Shown: positions 50,614 to 59,397, counted from the first letter of the stretch. The stretch is DNA of 64,000 bases from CAYVWB01 sp964455395 (GCA_964455395.1 CAYVWB010000003.1:45956-109955); one strand, 5' to 3'. The notes: generated from the sequence alone by a model not told the origin. Program-made: numbers and translations.

Positions 50614-52287
50614 ATGACGCAACCCCCCTCCCCTTCCAGCTTCGGCGGCGGCGCAGGCGACATGCGCTCGGCGCGTCTCGTGCAGCGCAAGTCCGGCCTC
50701 AAGCTGGCCGAATACCTGCGCCATCAAGGCAAGCTGAAAGAAGACGAGCTGATGGAGTACGTCGCCAATCAGCTCCAAATCGACAAATATTCCGCTGCGA
50801 AATATCCCTTCAACGGCGAACTCACCCGCTACATCGACGCTGAAACCGCCCGCAAGCACCACGTCGCCCCTCTGAAGAAGCGGGGCGACCTCCTCCACGT
50901 CGCCACCTCGGACCCCCTCAACGTCGGCCTGCTGGACACCCTGGAACGTGAACTCAAGCTCGACGTGGAGCCTGTCTACGCGCCCAGAGCCGAACTCGAC
51001 GAGCTCATCTACCAGCACTACGGCAAGTCCGCCACCATCGGCGACATGCAGACCACCCTGGACGAGCTCCAGGTGGACACGACCTCGGAAGACTCGCCGG
51101 ACGGCGTGGTGGATATCTCCATCGCCGCCTTGGAAGAAGCTCCCGTGGTCAAGCTGGTGAACCAGATCCTCTTCCAGGCCGTCAGCGAGGGCGCCAGCGA
51201 CGTGCACATCAGCCCCCAACGCGACCGCGTCTCCCTGCGGTTTCGTGTGGACGGCATTCTGCGTGAATTTCCCGGTCCGCCCAAGTCCATCTTCATGCAA
51301 GTCATCTCGCGCATGAAGCTCATCGCCAACATGGACATCTCCGTCACCCGCACGCCACAGGACGGCCGGTTCTCCTTCAACGTCCAGACCAAGGAAGTCA
51401 ACGTCCGCGCTTCCAGCTTGCCCACCATCTACGGCGAGAACATGGTGCTGCGGCTGCTGATGAAGAAGGAAGGCGTGCTGCGGCTGGAAGACCTGGGCAT
51501 GAGCCACGAAGACATGCAGCGCGTGGACGACGCATGCAACAAGTCCTACGGCATGATCCTCGCCACGGGGCCCACGGGTTCGGGCAAGACCACCCTGCTC
51601 TACTCGATGCTCAACAAGATCGACCATCCGGAAATCAATATCATCACCCTGGAGGATCCGGTGGAAACCCGGGTGGACACCATCCGCCAGGTGCAGCTCA
51701 ACCGCAAGGCCGGCATGACCTTCGCCTCGGGCTTGCGGTCCATCCTCCGGCAAGACCCGGACGTGCTGACGGTGTGTGAGATCCGGGACCACGAGACCGC
51801 GCAGATCTCCGTGGAATCCGCCGTGACAGGCCACCGCCTGCTCTCCACCGTGCACACCAACGACGCCGCCGGCGCTGTGGCTCGGTTCGTGGACATGGGC
51901 ATAGAACCCTTCCTCATCGCGTCCACCCTGCTCTGTGTGGTGGGCCAGCGACTGGTGCGCAAGAGCTGTCAGGAGTGCCTGGAGGAATACCAACCACCCG
52001 AGCGCATGGTGGAGGCCTTGAAGCTCAAACGTCCTGTCAAGTTCCTGCGCGGCGGCGGCTGCCCCAAGTGCCGCCACACGGGCTTCAGGGGCCGCACAGG
52101 CATATACGAGGTGTTGCCCATCGACGAGGAGATCCAGGACATGATCATCAAGAACCTCTCCTCGAAGGAAATCTCCCGCCGCGCTTCCGCCGCCAAAAAG
52201 TACCGCACCATGCGGCAGGACGCCCTCGCCAAGGTCTTCAAGGGCATCACCACCCTGGAAGAGGCTGCGCCTCTTATTTTCATGTAG
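50614..52287 (+). CDS. GspE/PilB-family secretion or pilus assembly ATPase
   Basis: 557 residues. N-terminal GspE N1-type domain, then a full ATPase: Walker A GPTGSGKTT (about 319), Asp box ITLEDPVE, Walker B region ILRQDPDVLTVCEIRD (Cys where Gly is usual), His box GHRLLSTVHTND, and the zinc pair CQEC (about 452) and CPKC (about 483). Drives type II secretion or type IV pilus extension, or natural transformation. No other gsp or pil gene is adjacent, so it is an orphan here. Start is weakly supported (AAGAAAAAAG upstream). Confidence 0.9.
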   Translation: MTQPPSPSSFGGGAGDMRSARLVQRKSGLKLAEYLRHQGKLKEDELMEYVANQLQIDKYSAAKYPFNGELTRYIDAETARKHHVAPLKKRGDLLHVATSDPLNVGLLDTLERELKLDVEPVYAPRAELDELIYQHYGKSATIGDMQTTLDELQVDTTSEDSPDGVVDISIAALEEAPVVKLVNQILFQAVSEGASDVHISPQRDRVSLRFRVDGILREFPGPPKSIFMQVISRMKLIANMDISVTRTPQDGRFSFNVQTKEVNVRASSLPTIYGENMVLRLLMKKEGVLRLEDLGMSHEDMQRVDDACNKSYGMILATGPTGSGKTTLLYSMLNKIDHPEINIITLEDPVETRVDTIRQVQLNRKAGMTFASGLRSILRQDPDVLTVCEIRDHETAQISVESAVTGHRLLSTVHTNDAAGAVARFVDMGIEPFLIASTLLCVVGQRLVRKSCQECLEEYQPPERMVEALKLKRPVKFLRGGGCPKCRHTGFRGRTGIYEVLPIDEEIQDMIIKNLSSKEISRRASAAKKYRTMRQDALAKVFKGITTLEEAAPLIFM

Positions 52288-52446
52288 ACTGGCTGCGCGC
52301 CGGCTCCCCCCATCACCCATCACAGAACGGCGACAGGCCCACGACAAGCCAGCGGCGCCCCGACGTCTCCGGTCTTCGGCGCACAGCTGCAGGCCAGCCT
52401 TGCCGCGTCGGTTCGCGCAGGCCCGCGATTCGCTGCGGGCCGTGTT

Positions 52447-52986
52447 TCAGCAGGGAGATTCGGGCGGCGGCGCCGTGGGCTCGGCGAATTCCAGTTCGAG
52501 GACATTGGCGCCGTCGCGGCGCTGGTAGCGCACGTCGCTGGCCATGGTGCGCACGAGCAGGATGCCCAGCCCGCCCACGTTGCGTTTGTCCAAGGCGCAC
52601 TGCACGTCCGGCGCGGGCTGCGCCAGCGGATTGAAGGGCGCGCCCCAATCGACGACAACCACGCGCAGGCCGGGGGATGGATTGATCCCTGCGCCATCTC
52701 CGGGGATGGGCTCCAGCCGTATCTCCACCTCGCCGTCGGCTGCAGGAGCGGGCCCGTCTCGTGAGGTCGTGGACGCTGCGGCGTCGGAGGGCTTGCGCAA
52801 GGCCTGTGCGCCTGCGCGAGCGCCCTCGCGGGTGTAGGCGTAGTCCATGATGTTCAGCAGCACTTCTTCGAGGACGAGCTCCACCTTGGGCCGGATGGCA
52901 GGCGGTGAATTCGCCAACGCAAAGGCCATGAGCTCGTCATAGCGCTCCTGTCGAGCGGGGAGGCGAAGGCTGTGGGCGTCGGACAT
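52447..52986 (-). CDS. RsbW/SpoIIAB-like serine kinase (HATPase) anti-sigma factor
   Basis: 179 residues of a stand-alone GHKL ATPase: N-box VLEEVLLNIMDYAY, G1 VVVDWGAPFNP and G2 GGLGILLVRTMASDV. A variable insert of about 40 Pro/Ala/Asp-rich residues separates the N-box from the rest. Such kinases phosphorylate a STAS antagonist and, in Gram-positive bacteria, sequester a sigma factor; in deltaproteobacteria they often act on other outputs. Immediately follows the STAS gene, with 16 bp between. Confidence 0.85.
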   Translation of the reverse strand: MSDAHSLRLPARQERYDELMAFALANSPPAIRPKVELVLEEVLLNIMDYAYTREGARAGAQALRKPSDAAASTTSRDGPAPAADGEVEIRLEPIPGDGAGINPSPGLRVVVVDWGAPFNPLAQPAPDVQCALDKRNVGGLGILLVRTMASDVRYQRRDGANVLELEFAEPTAPPPESPC

Positions 52987-53002
52987 ACCGCGAAGCGGGG
53001 CG

Positions 53003-53362
53003 CTACTGCGAGGCGGCTGGGGACGAGGAGGCGCCCTGCAGCGCTTCGTTCAATGTGGGGAATGTGGGGAACATGGCGTCGAAACCCGCCACGTCCAGCA
53101 CTTCCTTCACCATGCCCGTCATGCAGCAGAAGACCAGGGCGCCCTCCACGGCGCGCATCCGCATGCCGGCGGTAAGGATGGCGCGCAGCCCCGCGCTGGA
53201 AATGTATTCCAGTCGGCTCAAGTCCACGACGATATGCTTCTCACCGACTTCGATGATGCGCTCGATCTTGTCGTTGAATTCCGAAGCGGTCTTGTTGTCC
53301 ATGCGGCCGCGGGTTTTCAGCACCAGCTGCGCGCCCATCTTGGCGGTTTCGAATTCCAGCAT
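53003..53362 (-). CDS. STAS-domain anti-sigma factor antagonist
   Basis: 119 residues: LVLKTRGRMDNKTASEFNDK, HIVVDLSRLEYISSAGLRAI with the phosphorylatable Ser, and VKEVLDVAGFDAMFP. GGGAG precedes the ATG at 53362; the ATG four codons earlier overlaps it. Paired with the downstream RsbW-like kinase, forming a partner switch. No sigma factor or PP2C phosphatase gene is adjacent. Confidence 0.9.
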   Translation of the reverse strand: MLEFETAKMGAQLVLKTRGRMDNKTASEFNDKIERIIEVGEKHIVVDLSRLEYISSAGLRAILTAGMRMRAVEGALVFCCMTGMVKEVLDVAGFDAMFPTFPTLNEALQGASSSPAASQ

Positions 53363-53507
53363 GTCGTCTCCCACGCGCCGTCCGGCGCAACTCGGGTGGA
53401 AAGAGCCGGCGAAGAACGCTCCGCCTGTGCATCATGCTACCGCATTCCGGGTAAAAAAAGAACAGCCTGCAGTCGAGAATATCGGAAAAAGATGTGGGGA
53501 GCCGGCT

Positions 53508-54164
53508 TCATCGGGAAGCGACGAGGCGGCCTTCGTAGAGCTCCACCATGGCGTCGCTCACGCTGTCGAGCCAGGCGCTGTCGTGACTGGAGACCACCAC
53601 CGCAGCGCCGTAGCGCTCTCGGGCAGCGAAGGCCGCGCTCTTGATGAGCACAGCGCTTTTGGCGTCCAGGCTGGCGGTGGGTTCATCCAGCAGCAAGGCC
53701 TTGGGATGCAGCGCCAGCCGTGCGGCCAAGGCCACCCGCTGCTTCTCCCCGCCGGAGAGAGCGCTCCAGCTGCGGTGCGCGAAGCTCGTGGGGGGCAGCC
53801 CCACCAGCTCCAACGCTTCGTCCACCTTGTCGGTCACACCGTGTTCCCCCCGCATTTCCAGGCCATACGCCACATTGCCCCGCACCGAGCGGGTGAGGAG
53901 GAAAGGTTCCTGACCCAGCATGCACGCCTGCCGCCGCTTTGCCAGGGACGCGCCATGGGTGACGTCCTCGCCATCGAAGCGCAGCGTCCCGCGGGCAGGC
54001 CGCTCCACGAAAGCGAGCATGCGCAGCAGGGTGGATTTGCCGCTGCCGTTGTGTCCCCGCAAGCCGAGGATGGCGCCGGCTGCGATGTCCAGCGCGGGAA
54101 TTTCCAGCACCATCCGCTTTTCGTAGACTTGCGCCACGTCGCGGAGCTCGTAGAGGGACATCAT
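53508..54164 (-). CDS. tupC: Tungstate ABC importer ATPase TupC
   Basis: 218 residues. Walker A GHNGSGKST, Q-loop MLGQEPFLLTRSV, signature LSGGEKQRVALAARL, Walker B ALLLDEPTASLD and a Ser-His H-loop VVSSHD. Short like other TupC/ModC cores and without a molybdate-binding TOBE tail. Overlaps tupB by four bases; two ATG codons lie side by side at the start (54164 and 54161). Supplies tungstate for tungsto-enzymes such as formate dehydrogenase. Confidence 0.92.
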   Translation of the reverse strand: MMSLYELRDVAQVYEKRMVLEIPALDIAAGAILGLRGHNGSGKSTLLRMLAFVERPARGTLRFDGEDVTHGASLAKRRQACMLGQEPFLLTRSVRGNVAYGLEMRGEHGVTDKVDEALELVGLPPTSFAHRSWSALSGGEKQRVALAARLALHPKALLLDEPTASLDAKSAVLIKSAAFAARERYGAAVVVSSHDSAWLDSVSDAMVELYEGRLVASR

Positions 54165-54856
54165 CCCCCCGCCTTTCTGCGCAAGCCCACCAGAGCGAGG
54201 TTCACGCTGGCGGCGATGACCATGAGAATGACGCCCAAGGCCACGCCCTCGGCGAATTCGCCTTTGCCCGTTTCCAGCGCGATGGCCGTGGTGATGGTGC
54301 GGGTGTGCCACTTGATGTTGCCGCCCAGCATCATGGCGATGCCGATCTCGGAGACCACGCGGCCGAACGCCGTGACCACCGCAGCCAGGCAGCCGAAGCG
54401 CGCTTCCCACAAGGTTGTCAGGAGAATTTGACGGTCGCTGGCGCCCAGGGTGAGGAGCGTGGGCCGCAAGCGGGGGTCCATGCCCTCCACGGCGGTGGCT
54501 GTCAGGGAGATGACGATGGGCAGCCCCAGCACCACCAGCCCCAAAGCGACGCCGTGCAGCGTGAAGAGCATCTGCATTTCACCAAGCGGCCCATGCCGGG
54601 TGAGGAACGCATAGAGAATGAGCCCGATGACCACCGTGGGCAAGGAGAGCAGCGTATCCACCACGGTTTTGGCGACGCGGCGGCCGGGGAAGCGGTAGTA
54701 CCCCAGAGCGAACCCCAATGGGGCGCCCAGCAGCAAGCACCCGCTCATGGCCAGAATGGAGACCTGCAGCGTGGCCGAGACTGCGGAGTAGGTCTCCGGG
54801 TCGCCCGTGATGATGAGCGAAAACGCGGTGCTGAAGCCGTCTGCGAAGTATCCCAT
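54161..54856 (-). CDS. tupB: Tungstate ABC importer permease TupB
   Basis: 231 residues, five or six helices: FSLIITGDPETYSAVSATLQ at the N-terminus, GAPLGFALGYYRFPGRRV, DTLLSLPTVVIGLILYAFLT and the ATPase-contact loop TLGASDRQILLTTLWEARFG, all typical of TupB. ATG chosen; a TTG nine codons upstream is possible. A strong hairpin lies between tupA and this gene. Confidence 0.93.
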   Translation of the reverse strand: MGYFADGFSTAFSLIITGDPETYSAVSATLQVSILAMSGCLLLGAPLGFALGYYRFPGRRVAKTVVDTLLSLPTVVIGLILYAFLTRHGPLGEMQMLFTLHGVALGLVVLGLPIVISLTATAVEGMDPRLRPTLLTLGASDRQILLTTLWEARFGCLAAVVTAFGRVVSEIGIAMMLGGNIKWHTRTITTAIALETGKGEFAEGVALGVILMVIAASVNLALVGLRRKAGG

Positions 54857-54890
54857 GCGTCCACGCTTTGAGGCGGTGCTCAACGGTTGA

Positions 54891-54932
54891 GCGGAAGCCG
54901 GCCAGGCTGGGCGACGCCGGGCCGGCTTCCGC
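54891..54932 (-). other. Intercistronic hairpin between tupA and tupB
   Basis: A perfect 13-bp inverted repeat (54891-54903 with 54920-54932) with a 16-base loop and no U-tract. Probably a 3' stabiliser of a tupA-only message or a weak attenuator, giving more binding protein than permease. Confidence 0.65.
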
Positions 54933-54961
54933 GCGCTTCGTGCGTCAGTGCGCGCTCGCCC

Positions 54962-55795
54962 CTACTTGGCGTTGGGGGTGAAGAGCTGCTTGTCCATGAG
55001 TCGGAACGCTGCGATGGCTTGCTGGCCCGCGTCGCTGGTGATCCACTCGATGAAGGCCTTGGCGTTGTCCACTTTCACCGCGTCGCAGCGCTCGGGGTTC
55101 ACGATGAGCGCGCTGTACTGGTTGAAGAGCACTTCGTCGCCTTCCACCAGGATGGCCAGGGGCGGCTCGCCGCCGTGTTCCGCTTCGTATTTGATGTAGG
55201 TGCCGCGGTCGGTCATGGTGTAGCCGTTCTTCTCGCCGGCCACAAGGATGGTCTTGAGCATGCCTTGCCCGGTCTGGACGTACCAGTCCTGCGCATCCGG
55301 GGCTTCCATGTCCGCTGCTTTCCAGAGGCTGATTTCCTTCTTGTTGGTGCCGGAGTCGTCGCCGCGGGAGACGAAGACCGCGCTTTGCTCCGCGATGGCG
55401 GCGAGGGCTTCCTTGACCGTCTTGCCCTTGACGCTGGCGGGGTCGGCAGAGGGCCCGATGATGACGAAGTCGTTGTACATGATCTCGGTGCGGTCCACGC
55501 CGTAGCCTTCTTCCACATATTTCTTTTCGGCGGCGGGGGCGTGGACGAGGAGGATGTCCGCGTTGCAGTCCTGTCCGAACTTGAGGGCTTTGCCGGTTCC
55601 CATGGCGCTCCACTTGAGTTCAATGCCGGTCGCTTCCTGGAACATGGGCGCCAGCTCGTCCAGCAGACCGGTGTTGTCCGTGGAGGTGGTGGTGGCCATC
55701 ATGAGGCTCTCCTCAGCCTGGGCGACGGGGGTGAAGCCAGCCAACAACGAGACGGCCAGCAGGACGGTCACGATGCGCAGTGTAAGGCGGGACAT
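54962..55795 (-). CDS. tupA: Tungstate-binding protein TupA
   Basis: 277 residues. Signal peptide LRIVTVLLAVSLLAGFTPVA with cleavage after QA. The tungstate-binding motif TTTSTDNTGLLD starts the mature protein (35-46), and FVSRGDDSGTNKKE is the second oxyanion contact. High-affinity and tungstate-selective in the family. ATG at 55795 has AGGAG just upstream. First gene of tupA-B-C, divergent from tunR. Confidence 0.95.
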   Translation of the reverse strand: MSRLTLRIVTVLLAVSLLAGFTPVAQAEESLMMATTTSTDNTGLLDELAPMFQEATGIELKWSAMGTGKALKFGQDCNADILLVHAPAAEKKYVEEGYGVDRTEIMYNDFVIIGPSADPASVKGKTVKEALAAIAEQSAVFVSRGDDSGTNKKEISLWKAADMEAPDAQDWYVQTGQGMLKTILVAGEKNGYTMTDRGTYIKYEAEHGGEPPLAILVEGDEVLFNQYSALIVNPERCDAVKVDNAKAFIEWITSDAGQQAIAAFRLMDKQLFTPNAK

Positions 55796-55827
55796 GGTGC
55801 ATTCTCCTGGTTGGTGTGAAGCCATTC

Positions 55828-55848
55828 ATTATGCCTTTTCTCGCATAA
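55828..55848. promoter_or_regulatory. Palindromic operator over the tupA -10
   Basis: TTATGC-N8-GCATAA (55829-55848) is a perfect inverted repeat. Its left half also supplies, on the minus strand, CATAAT (55833-55828), a good -10 for tupA. A repressor here would block tupABC. TunR, encoded divergently, is the obvious candidate. Confidence 0.7.
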
Positions 55849-55894
55849 AGGCTAGCTGAACTGCATTTCCCTGTCCAGATGGTGGCGCAGTTTT

Positions 55895-55928
55895 TTGACG
55901 AACGGGCTTTTGCGCTATATGGTATGCG
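55895..55928 (+). promoter_or_regulatory. tunR promoter with overlapping imperfect palindrome
   Basis: TTGACG (55895-55900), 17 bp, TATGGT (55918-55923). An imperfect palindrome CGCTATATGGTATGCG (55913-55928) covers the -10, which suggests autoregulation. Confidence 0.5.
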
Positions 55929-55959
55929 CCCACTCTCCAGCCCATGGGAGGATTCCGCC

Positions 55960-56313
55960 ATGTCTGAAACTTACTTGCGACTGAACGTCTGGATAGAGCG
56001 CGATTCTCGGCTGCTCTTCGGCAAAGGCCTCGCCGAGCTGCTGCGTCGCACGGACGAGTTGGGTTCATTGAAGAAAGCTGCGGAATCCCTCGGGTTTTCC
56101 TACCGCGCCGCGTGGGGCAAGCTGAAGAAGGCGGAAGAAGCCCTGGGCGAACCCCTGGTGACGAAGACCGCCGGCAACCGCTCCGGCTACGACCTTTCCC
56201 CGCTCGGCGCATCGCTGGTCAAGTCGTACGCGGAGTGGTACAAGGATGTGGAAGCCTTCGCGTTGCAGTCCGCTCAGGAGAAATTTCCCTGGATGGTGCG
56301 CGCTGCACGCTGA
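55960..56313 (+). CDS. tunR: Tungstate-responsive regulator, ModE-like HTH (TunR)
   Basis: 117 residues. The N-terminal winged HTH of ModE is recognisable: LGSLKKAAESLGFSYRAAWG and KLKKAEEALGEPLVTKTAGN, followed by LSPLGASLVKSY. There are no molybdate-binding TOBE domains. This single-domain architecture next to tupA is that of TunR, described in sulfate reducers as a tungstate-responsive regulator of tup and mod genes. ATG chosen for GGAGG eight bases upstream; the longer frame from 55879 would run through the promoter. Confidence 0.88.
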   Translation: MSETYLRLNVWIERDSRLLFGKGLAELLRRTDELGSLKKAAESLGFSYRAAWGKLKKAEEALGEPLVTKTAGNRSGYDLSPLGASLVKSYAEWYKDVEAFALQSAQEKFPWMVRAAR

Positions 56314-56456
56314 TGACGAAGCAGCTGCGCCCCTGCTGCAGACCGGTTGACTTCTGCCATGGCAAGGTCTACTACCGCCATCAACGCCTGCAGGCGAAGC
56401 GGGCACATGACGCCCCTTCACCCAGGCCACACCACCCCCTGCGAGCGGGACCCCTT

Positions 56457-57704
56457 ATGGCACTGAGACGAGTCGTCATTACAGGCCTTGCAGCCGTCAC
56501 GCCCCTCGGCAACGACTTGGACTCCAGCTGGAAAAATCTGGTGGCCGGGGTCTCAGGCGTGAGCCCCATCGAACATTTCGACACTTCGCAACACCTCACC
56601 AAATTCGCGGGCCATGTGCGCGGCTTCGACCCCGCGCAGTACATGCCCACCAAGCTGGCCAAGCGGGTGGAGCGCTTCTGCAGCTTCACCATCGCCAGCG
56701 CCAAGATGCTTCTGGAGCACGCCGGCCTGGAAGCCATCCCCCCCGCAGACCAGGAGATGACAGGCTGCGTGGTCGGCTGCGGCCTTGGCGGATTGCACAT
56801 TTTCGAAGACACGGTGCTCAAGCTGTACGAACACGGACCCCGCCGGCTCTCCCCTTTCGTCATCCCCCTCTTCATCTCGAACATGGCGCCGGGTCTTGCC
56901 TCCATCGAACTGGAAGCCAAAGGCCCGAACCTCGTCACCACCTCGGCCTGCGCATCCGGCATCCACGCTTTGGGCTACGCCTACTCCGACATCGCCATGG
57001 GCCGCGCAGACATGATGGTCTCCGGCGGCGTGGAGTCCACCATCACCCCCCTGGGCATCGCCGGCTTCAACGCCATGCGCGCGCTCTCCACCCGCAACGA
57101 CGCGCCTCAGCAGGCCTCCCGTCCCTTCGACAAGGGCCGCGACGGCTTCGTCATGGGCGAAGGCTGCGGCCTCCTGCTGCTGGAGGAACTGGAACACGCC
57201 AAAGCCCGCGGCGCCAACATCCTCGCGGAAATCCGCGGCTTCCACTCCTCTGCGGACGCCTTCCACATGACCGCTCCCCCTGAGGACGGCTCCGGCATGG
57301 CCCTGGCCATGCGCGGCGCCCTGCGTACAGCGGGGCTTCCCCCGGAAGCTGTGGAGCACATCAACGCGCACGCCACCTCCACCCCCCTGAACGACGTTAC
57401 AGAGACGCGCGCCATCAAGACCCTCTTCGGCAAACGCGCCTATGAGATTCCCATCACCGCGAACAAATCCATGATCGGCCACCTCCTCGGCGGCGCCGGC
57501 GGCGTGGAGAGTGTCTTCAGCGTCATGTCCCTGGTCACCGAGACCCTGCCCGGCACCATCAACCTGGAAGAGCCCGACGCCGAATGCGATCTGGACTACC
57601 TGGCGGATGGGTCGCGGCGACGCGCTGTGGCCAACGTGCTCTGCAATTCCTTCGGCTTCGGCGGCACCAACGCCTCCATCCTCTTCACGCGCTTTGACGA
57701 GTGA
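56457..57704 (+). CDS. fabF: 3-Oxoacyl-ACP synthase II (FabF type)
   Basis: 415 residues. Decarboxylative condensing enzyme with Cys-His-His triad: TTSACASGIHALGYA (Cys about 165), INAHATSTPLNDVTE (His about 305) and NKSMIGHLLGGAGG (His about 342). Other family landmarks: ITGLAAVTPLGNDL, GVSGVSPIEHFDTS, FGFGGTNASILF. No acpP or fabG adjacent, so it could be a second FabF or serve a special acyl chain. Confidence 0.93.
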   Translation: MALRRVVITGLAAVTPLGNDLDSSWKNLVAGVSGVSPIEHFDTSQHLTKFAGHVRGFDPAQYMPTKLAKRVERFCSFTIASAKMLLEHAGLEAIPPADQEMTGCVVGCGLGGLHIFEDTVLKLYEHGPRRLSPFVIPLFISNMAPGLASIELEAKGPNLVTTSACASGIHALGYAYSDIAMGRADMMVSGGVESTITPLGIAGFNAMRALSTRNDAPQQASRPFDKGRDGFVMGEGCGLLLLEELEHAKARGANILAEIRGFHSSADAFHMTAPPEDGSGMALAMRGALRTAGLPPEAVEHINAHATSTPLNDVTETRAIKTLFGKRAYEIPITANKSMIGHLLGGAGGVESVFSVMSLVTETLPGTINLEEPDAECDLDYLADGSRRRAVANVLCNSFGFGGTNASILFTRFDE

Positions 57705-57795
57705 CCCCGCGACGGAAAGCGCGCTCCGCGCCCCTGGCCGATGCATCGGTGGCGCCGTATCGTGCTCCCCGCCGGGCTTCCCCCCCGGGAGCGCC

Positions 57796-57824
57796 CCTAG
57801 GCAAGCGAGGCGAAATAGCCTAGG
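57796..57824. other. Perfect 7-bp inverted repeat before the lipoprotein gene
   Basis: CCTAGGC (57796-57802) and GCCTAGG (57818-57824) enclose 15 bases and are followed by TTTGAT, 23 bp before the lipoprotein ATG. It could end fabF transcription or be an operator. No way to choose from sequence. Confidence 0.45.
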
Positions 57825-57846
57825 TTTGATGCGACAGGAGAACCCC

Positions 57847-58389
57847 ATGCCGAGCCGCACACACCCGACCCCTGCCTCCATGCCGCGCTGCCATTGCGGT
57901 TTTCGTTGCGCTTTTACCACGGCCGTTTGCGTCTTGCTTGCGGTTTCATTGCTGAACGGATGCGCCCGGTTCCAGAAGATCGATGTGGAGAAGGAGTTCT
58001 CCAACTTCATCATTCTGTACGAGGAAATCAACATCTTCACGGAAGCTGTCATCAACCTCCAGCAAACCGGCAAGATAACCCCGCGCATGGCGAGCTTCTA
58101 CATGCAGAAGCTTTTTGAGACGAAGCTTCAGCTGGAGTCCATTCTCGACATCATCTTCTTCTACAAGCGCTCGGATTTCCGCAACTACGACAACTACACG
58201 CAAGTGCTCCGCTACGTCACGAACAGGCTGGAGGCCTTCACGGAATCCTTGCAGGACCAGCGCCAGTTCATCCTGGAGAGCTTGGACGAATCGCAAGACC
58301 CGAACTTACGGAAGTTCGTCTCCAACTACGCGGAATACCTCCAGCGGATCATCAATCAGATTGAAATATTACGCGAGAAGGCCAAGTAG
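57847..58389 (+). CDS. Predicted lipoprotein, function unknown
   Basis: 180 residues. A long charged N-terminus with four Cys/His, then a hydrophobic segment VCVLLAVSLLNGC with lipobox LNGC, so the mature protein begins at that Cys and is probably anchored to the outer membrane (Ala, not Asp, at +2). The rest is alpha-helical and charged with several Tyr/Phe (LYEEINIFTEAVINLQQTGK). I do not recognise the family. AGGAG precedes the ATG. Confidence 0.78.
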   Translation: MPSRTHPTPASMPRCHCGFRCAFTTAVCVLLAVSLLNGCARFQKIDVEKEFSNFIILYEEINIFTEAVINLQQTGKITPRMASFYMQKLFETKLQLESILDIIFFYKRSDFRNYDNYTQVLRYVTNRLEAFTESLQDQRQFILESLDESQDPNLRKFVSNYAEYLQRIINQIEILREKAK

Positions 58390-58465
58390 GCTTTTTTGAG
58401 ACGCCTCATCGATCGCAAGCCGACCGCATTGCGGCGCAACGCCCCCGCCACACCGTCACGGCTCT

Positions 58466-59320
58466 TCAAGGCGTGTGCATCGAACGCAGCCGCGCCAGCC
58501 CCAGCGACAACAGATCCCTGCTCACGGCGTCGCGCGTCGCCACTCCTGGCGCGCCCAGCACCACCGTGAGCACCCGCCGCACGCCACGCTGCGCTGTGGC
58601 CACCAGGCAGTGCCCCGAGTCCTTGATGTAGCCGGTCTTCAGGCCGTCTACACCGGGATATTTATCCAGCAGCGTATTGCGGTTTTCATACGTCTTGTTG
58701 CGGAACGTGAAGGTCCGCAAGCTGTGCACGGCAAGCGCCTCCGGATGACGGAGGATGTGCTCTCTCGCAAGTCTTGCCGTATCTAGCGCCGTGGTGACCT
58801 GGCCTTGCGCGGGCATGCCGTGGGCGTTGCGGTATGTGGTTGCGGTCATCCCAATGGATATTGCGGTTTCGTTCATCCTCGCCACGAACGCCGCCTCGTC
58901 GCCAGCCAAGTGCGCGGCCAACGCCACAGCGGCGTCGTTGGCGGACCACACCGCCACAGCCTCCACGGCTTGGCGGAGGGTCAGCGTCTCCCCCTGCTGC
59001 AGCCCAAGTGTCGCGCCACCTACCCGCGTGGCCGCAGCCGGTGTGACGATCGGCTCCTCCAAGGAAGCACGGCCCTCGGCGAGCGCCTCGTAAGCGAGAT
59101 GGATCGTCATGATTTTCGCCAAGGACGCCGGCGGGATAAGCGTCTCTACACCGCGGCCTTCGAGGATTTCGCCTGACGCCACATCCATGATGAGCGCCGC
59201 TTCGACAGAACCGGCCGGAAGCTCGGCGCGCGCCTCCATCGACAGAAAAGACACCCCGACAAGGACCGCCACACCGCAGATCGCTACGCTCAAGCGCCTC
59301 CTTACAGAGCCCAATCGCAT
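58466..59320 (-). CDS. D-alanyl-D-alanine carboxypeptidase (PBP5 family)
   Basis: 284 residues. Signal peptide, then the serine peptidase motifs in order: PPASLAKIMT with Ser66 and Lys69, WSANDAAVAL (SxN) and GLKTGYIKDSG (KTG). It stops soon after the KTG domain, so the C-terminal membrane anchor of DacA is missing. Trims pentapeptides in the periplasm. Start at 59320 chosen because it begins the signal peptide, though no ribosome site is seen; a start at 59368 would add 16 hydrophobic residues. Confidence 0.88.
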   Translation of the reverse strand: MRLGSVRRRLSVAICGVAVLVGVSFLSMEARAELPAGSVEAALIMDVASGEILEGRGVETLIPPASLAKIMTIHLAYEALAEGRASLEEPIVTPAAATRVGGATLGLQQGETLTLRQAVEAVAVWSANDAAVALAAHLAGDEAAFVARMNETAISIGMTATTYRNAHGMPAQGQVTTALDTARLAREHILRHPEALAVHSLRTFTFRNKTYENRNTLLDKYPGVDGLKTGYIKDSGHCLVATAQRGVRRVLTVVLGAPGVATRDAVSRDLLSLGLARLRSMHTP

Positions 59321-59397
59321 TGCGGTTTCAAAAACCACAACAATGCGGAACACAAAGACCGCAGCCATAGCGCATTGCGGTTTTGATTGCTCGGCGT

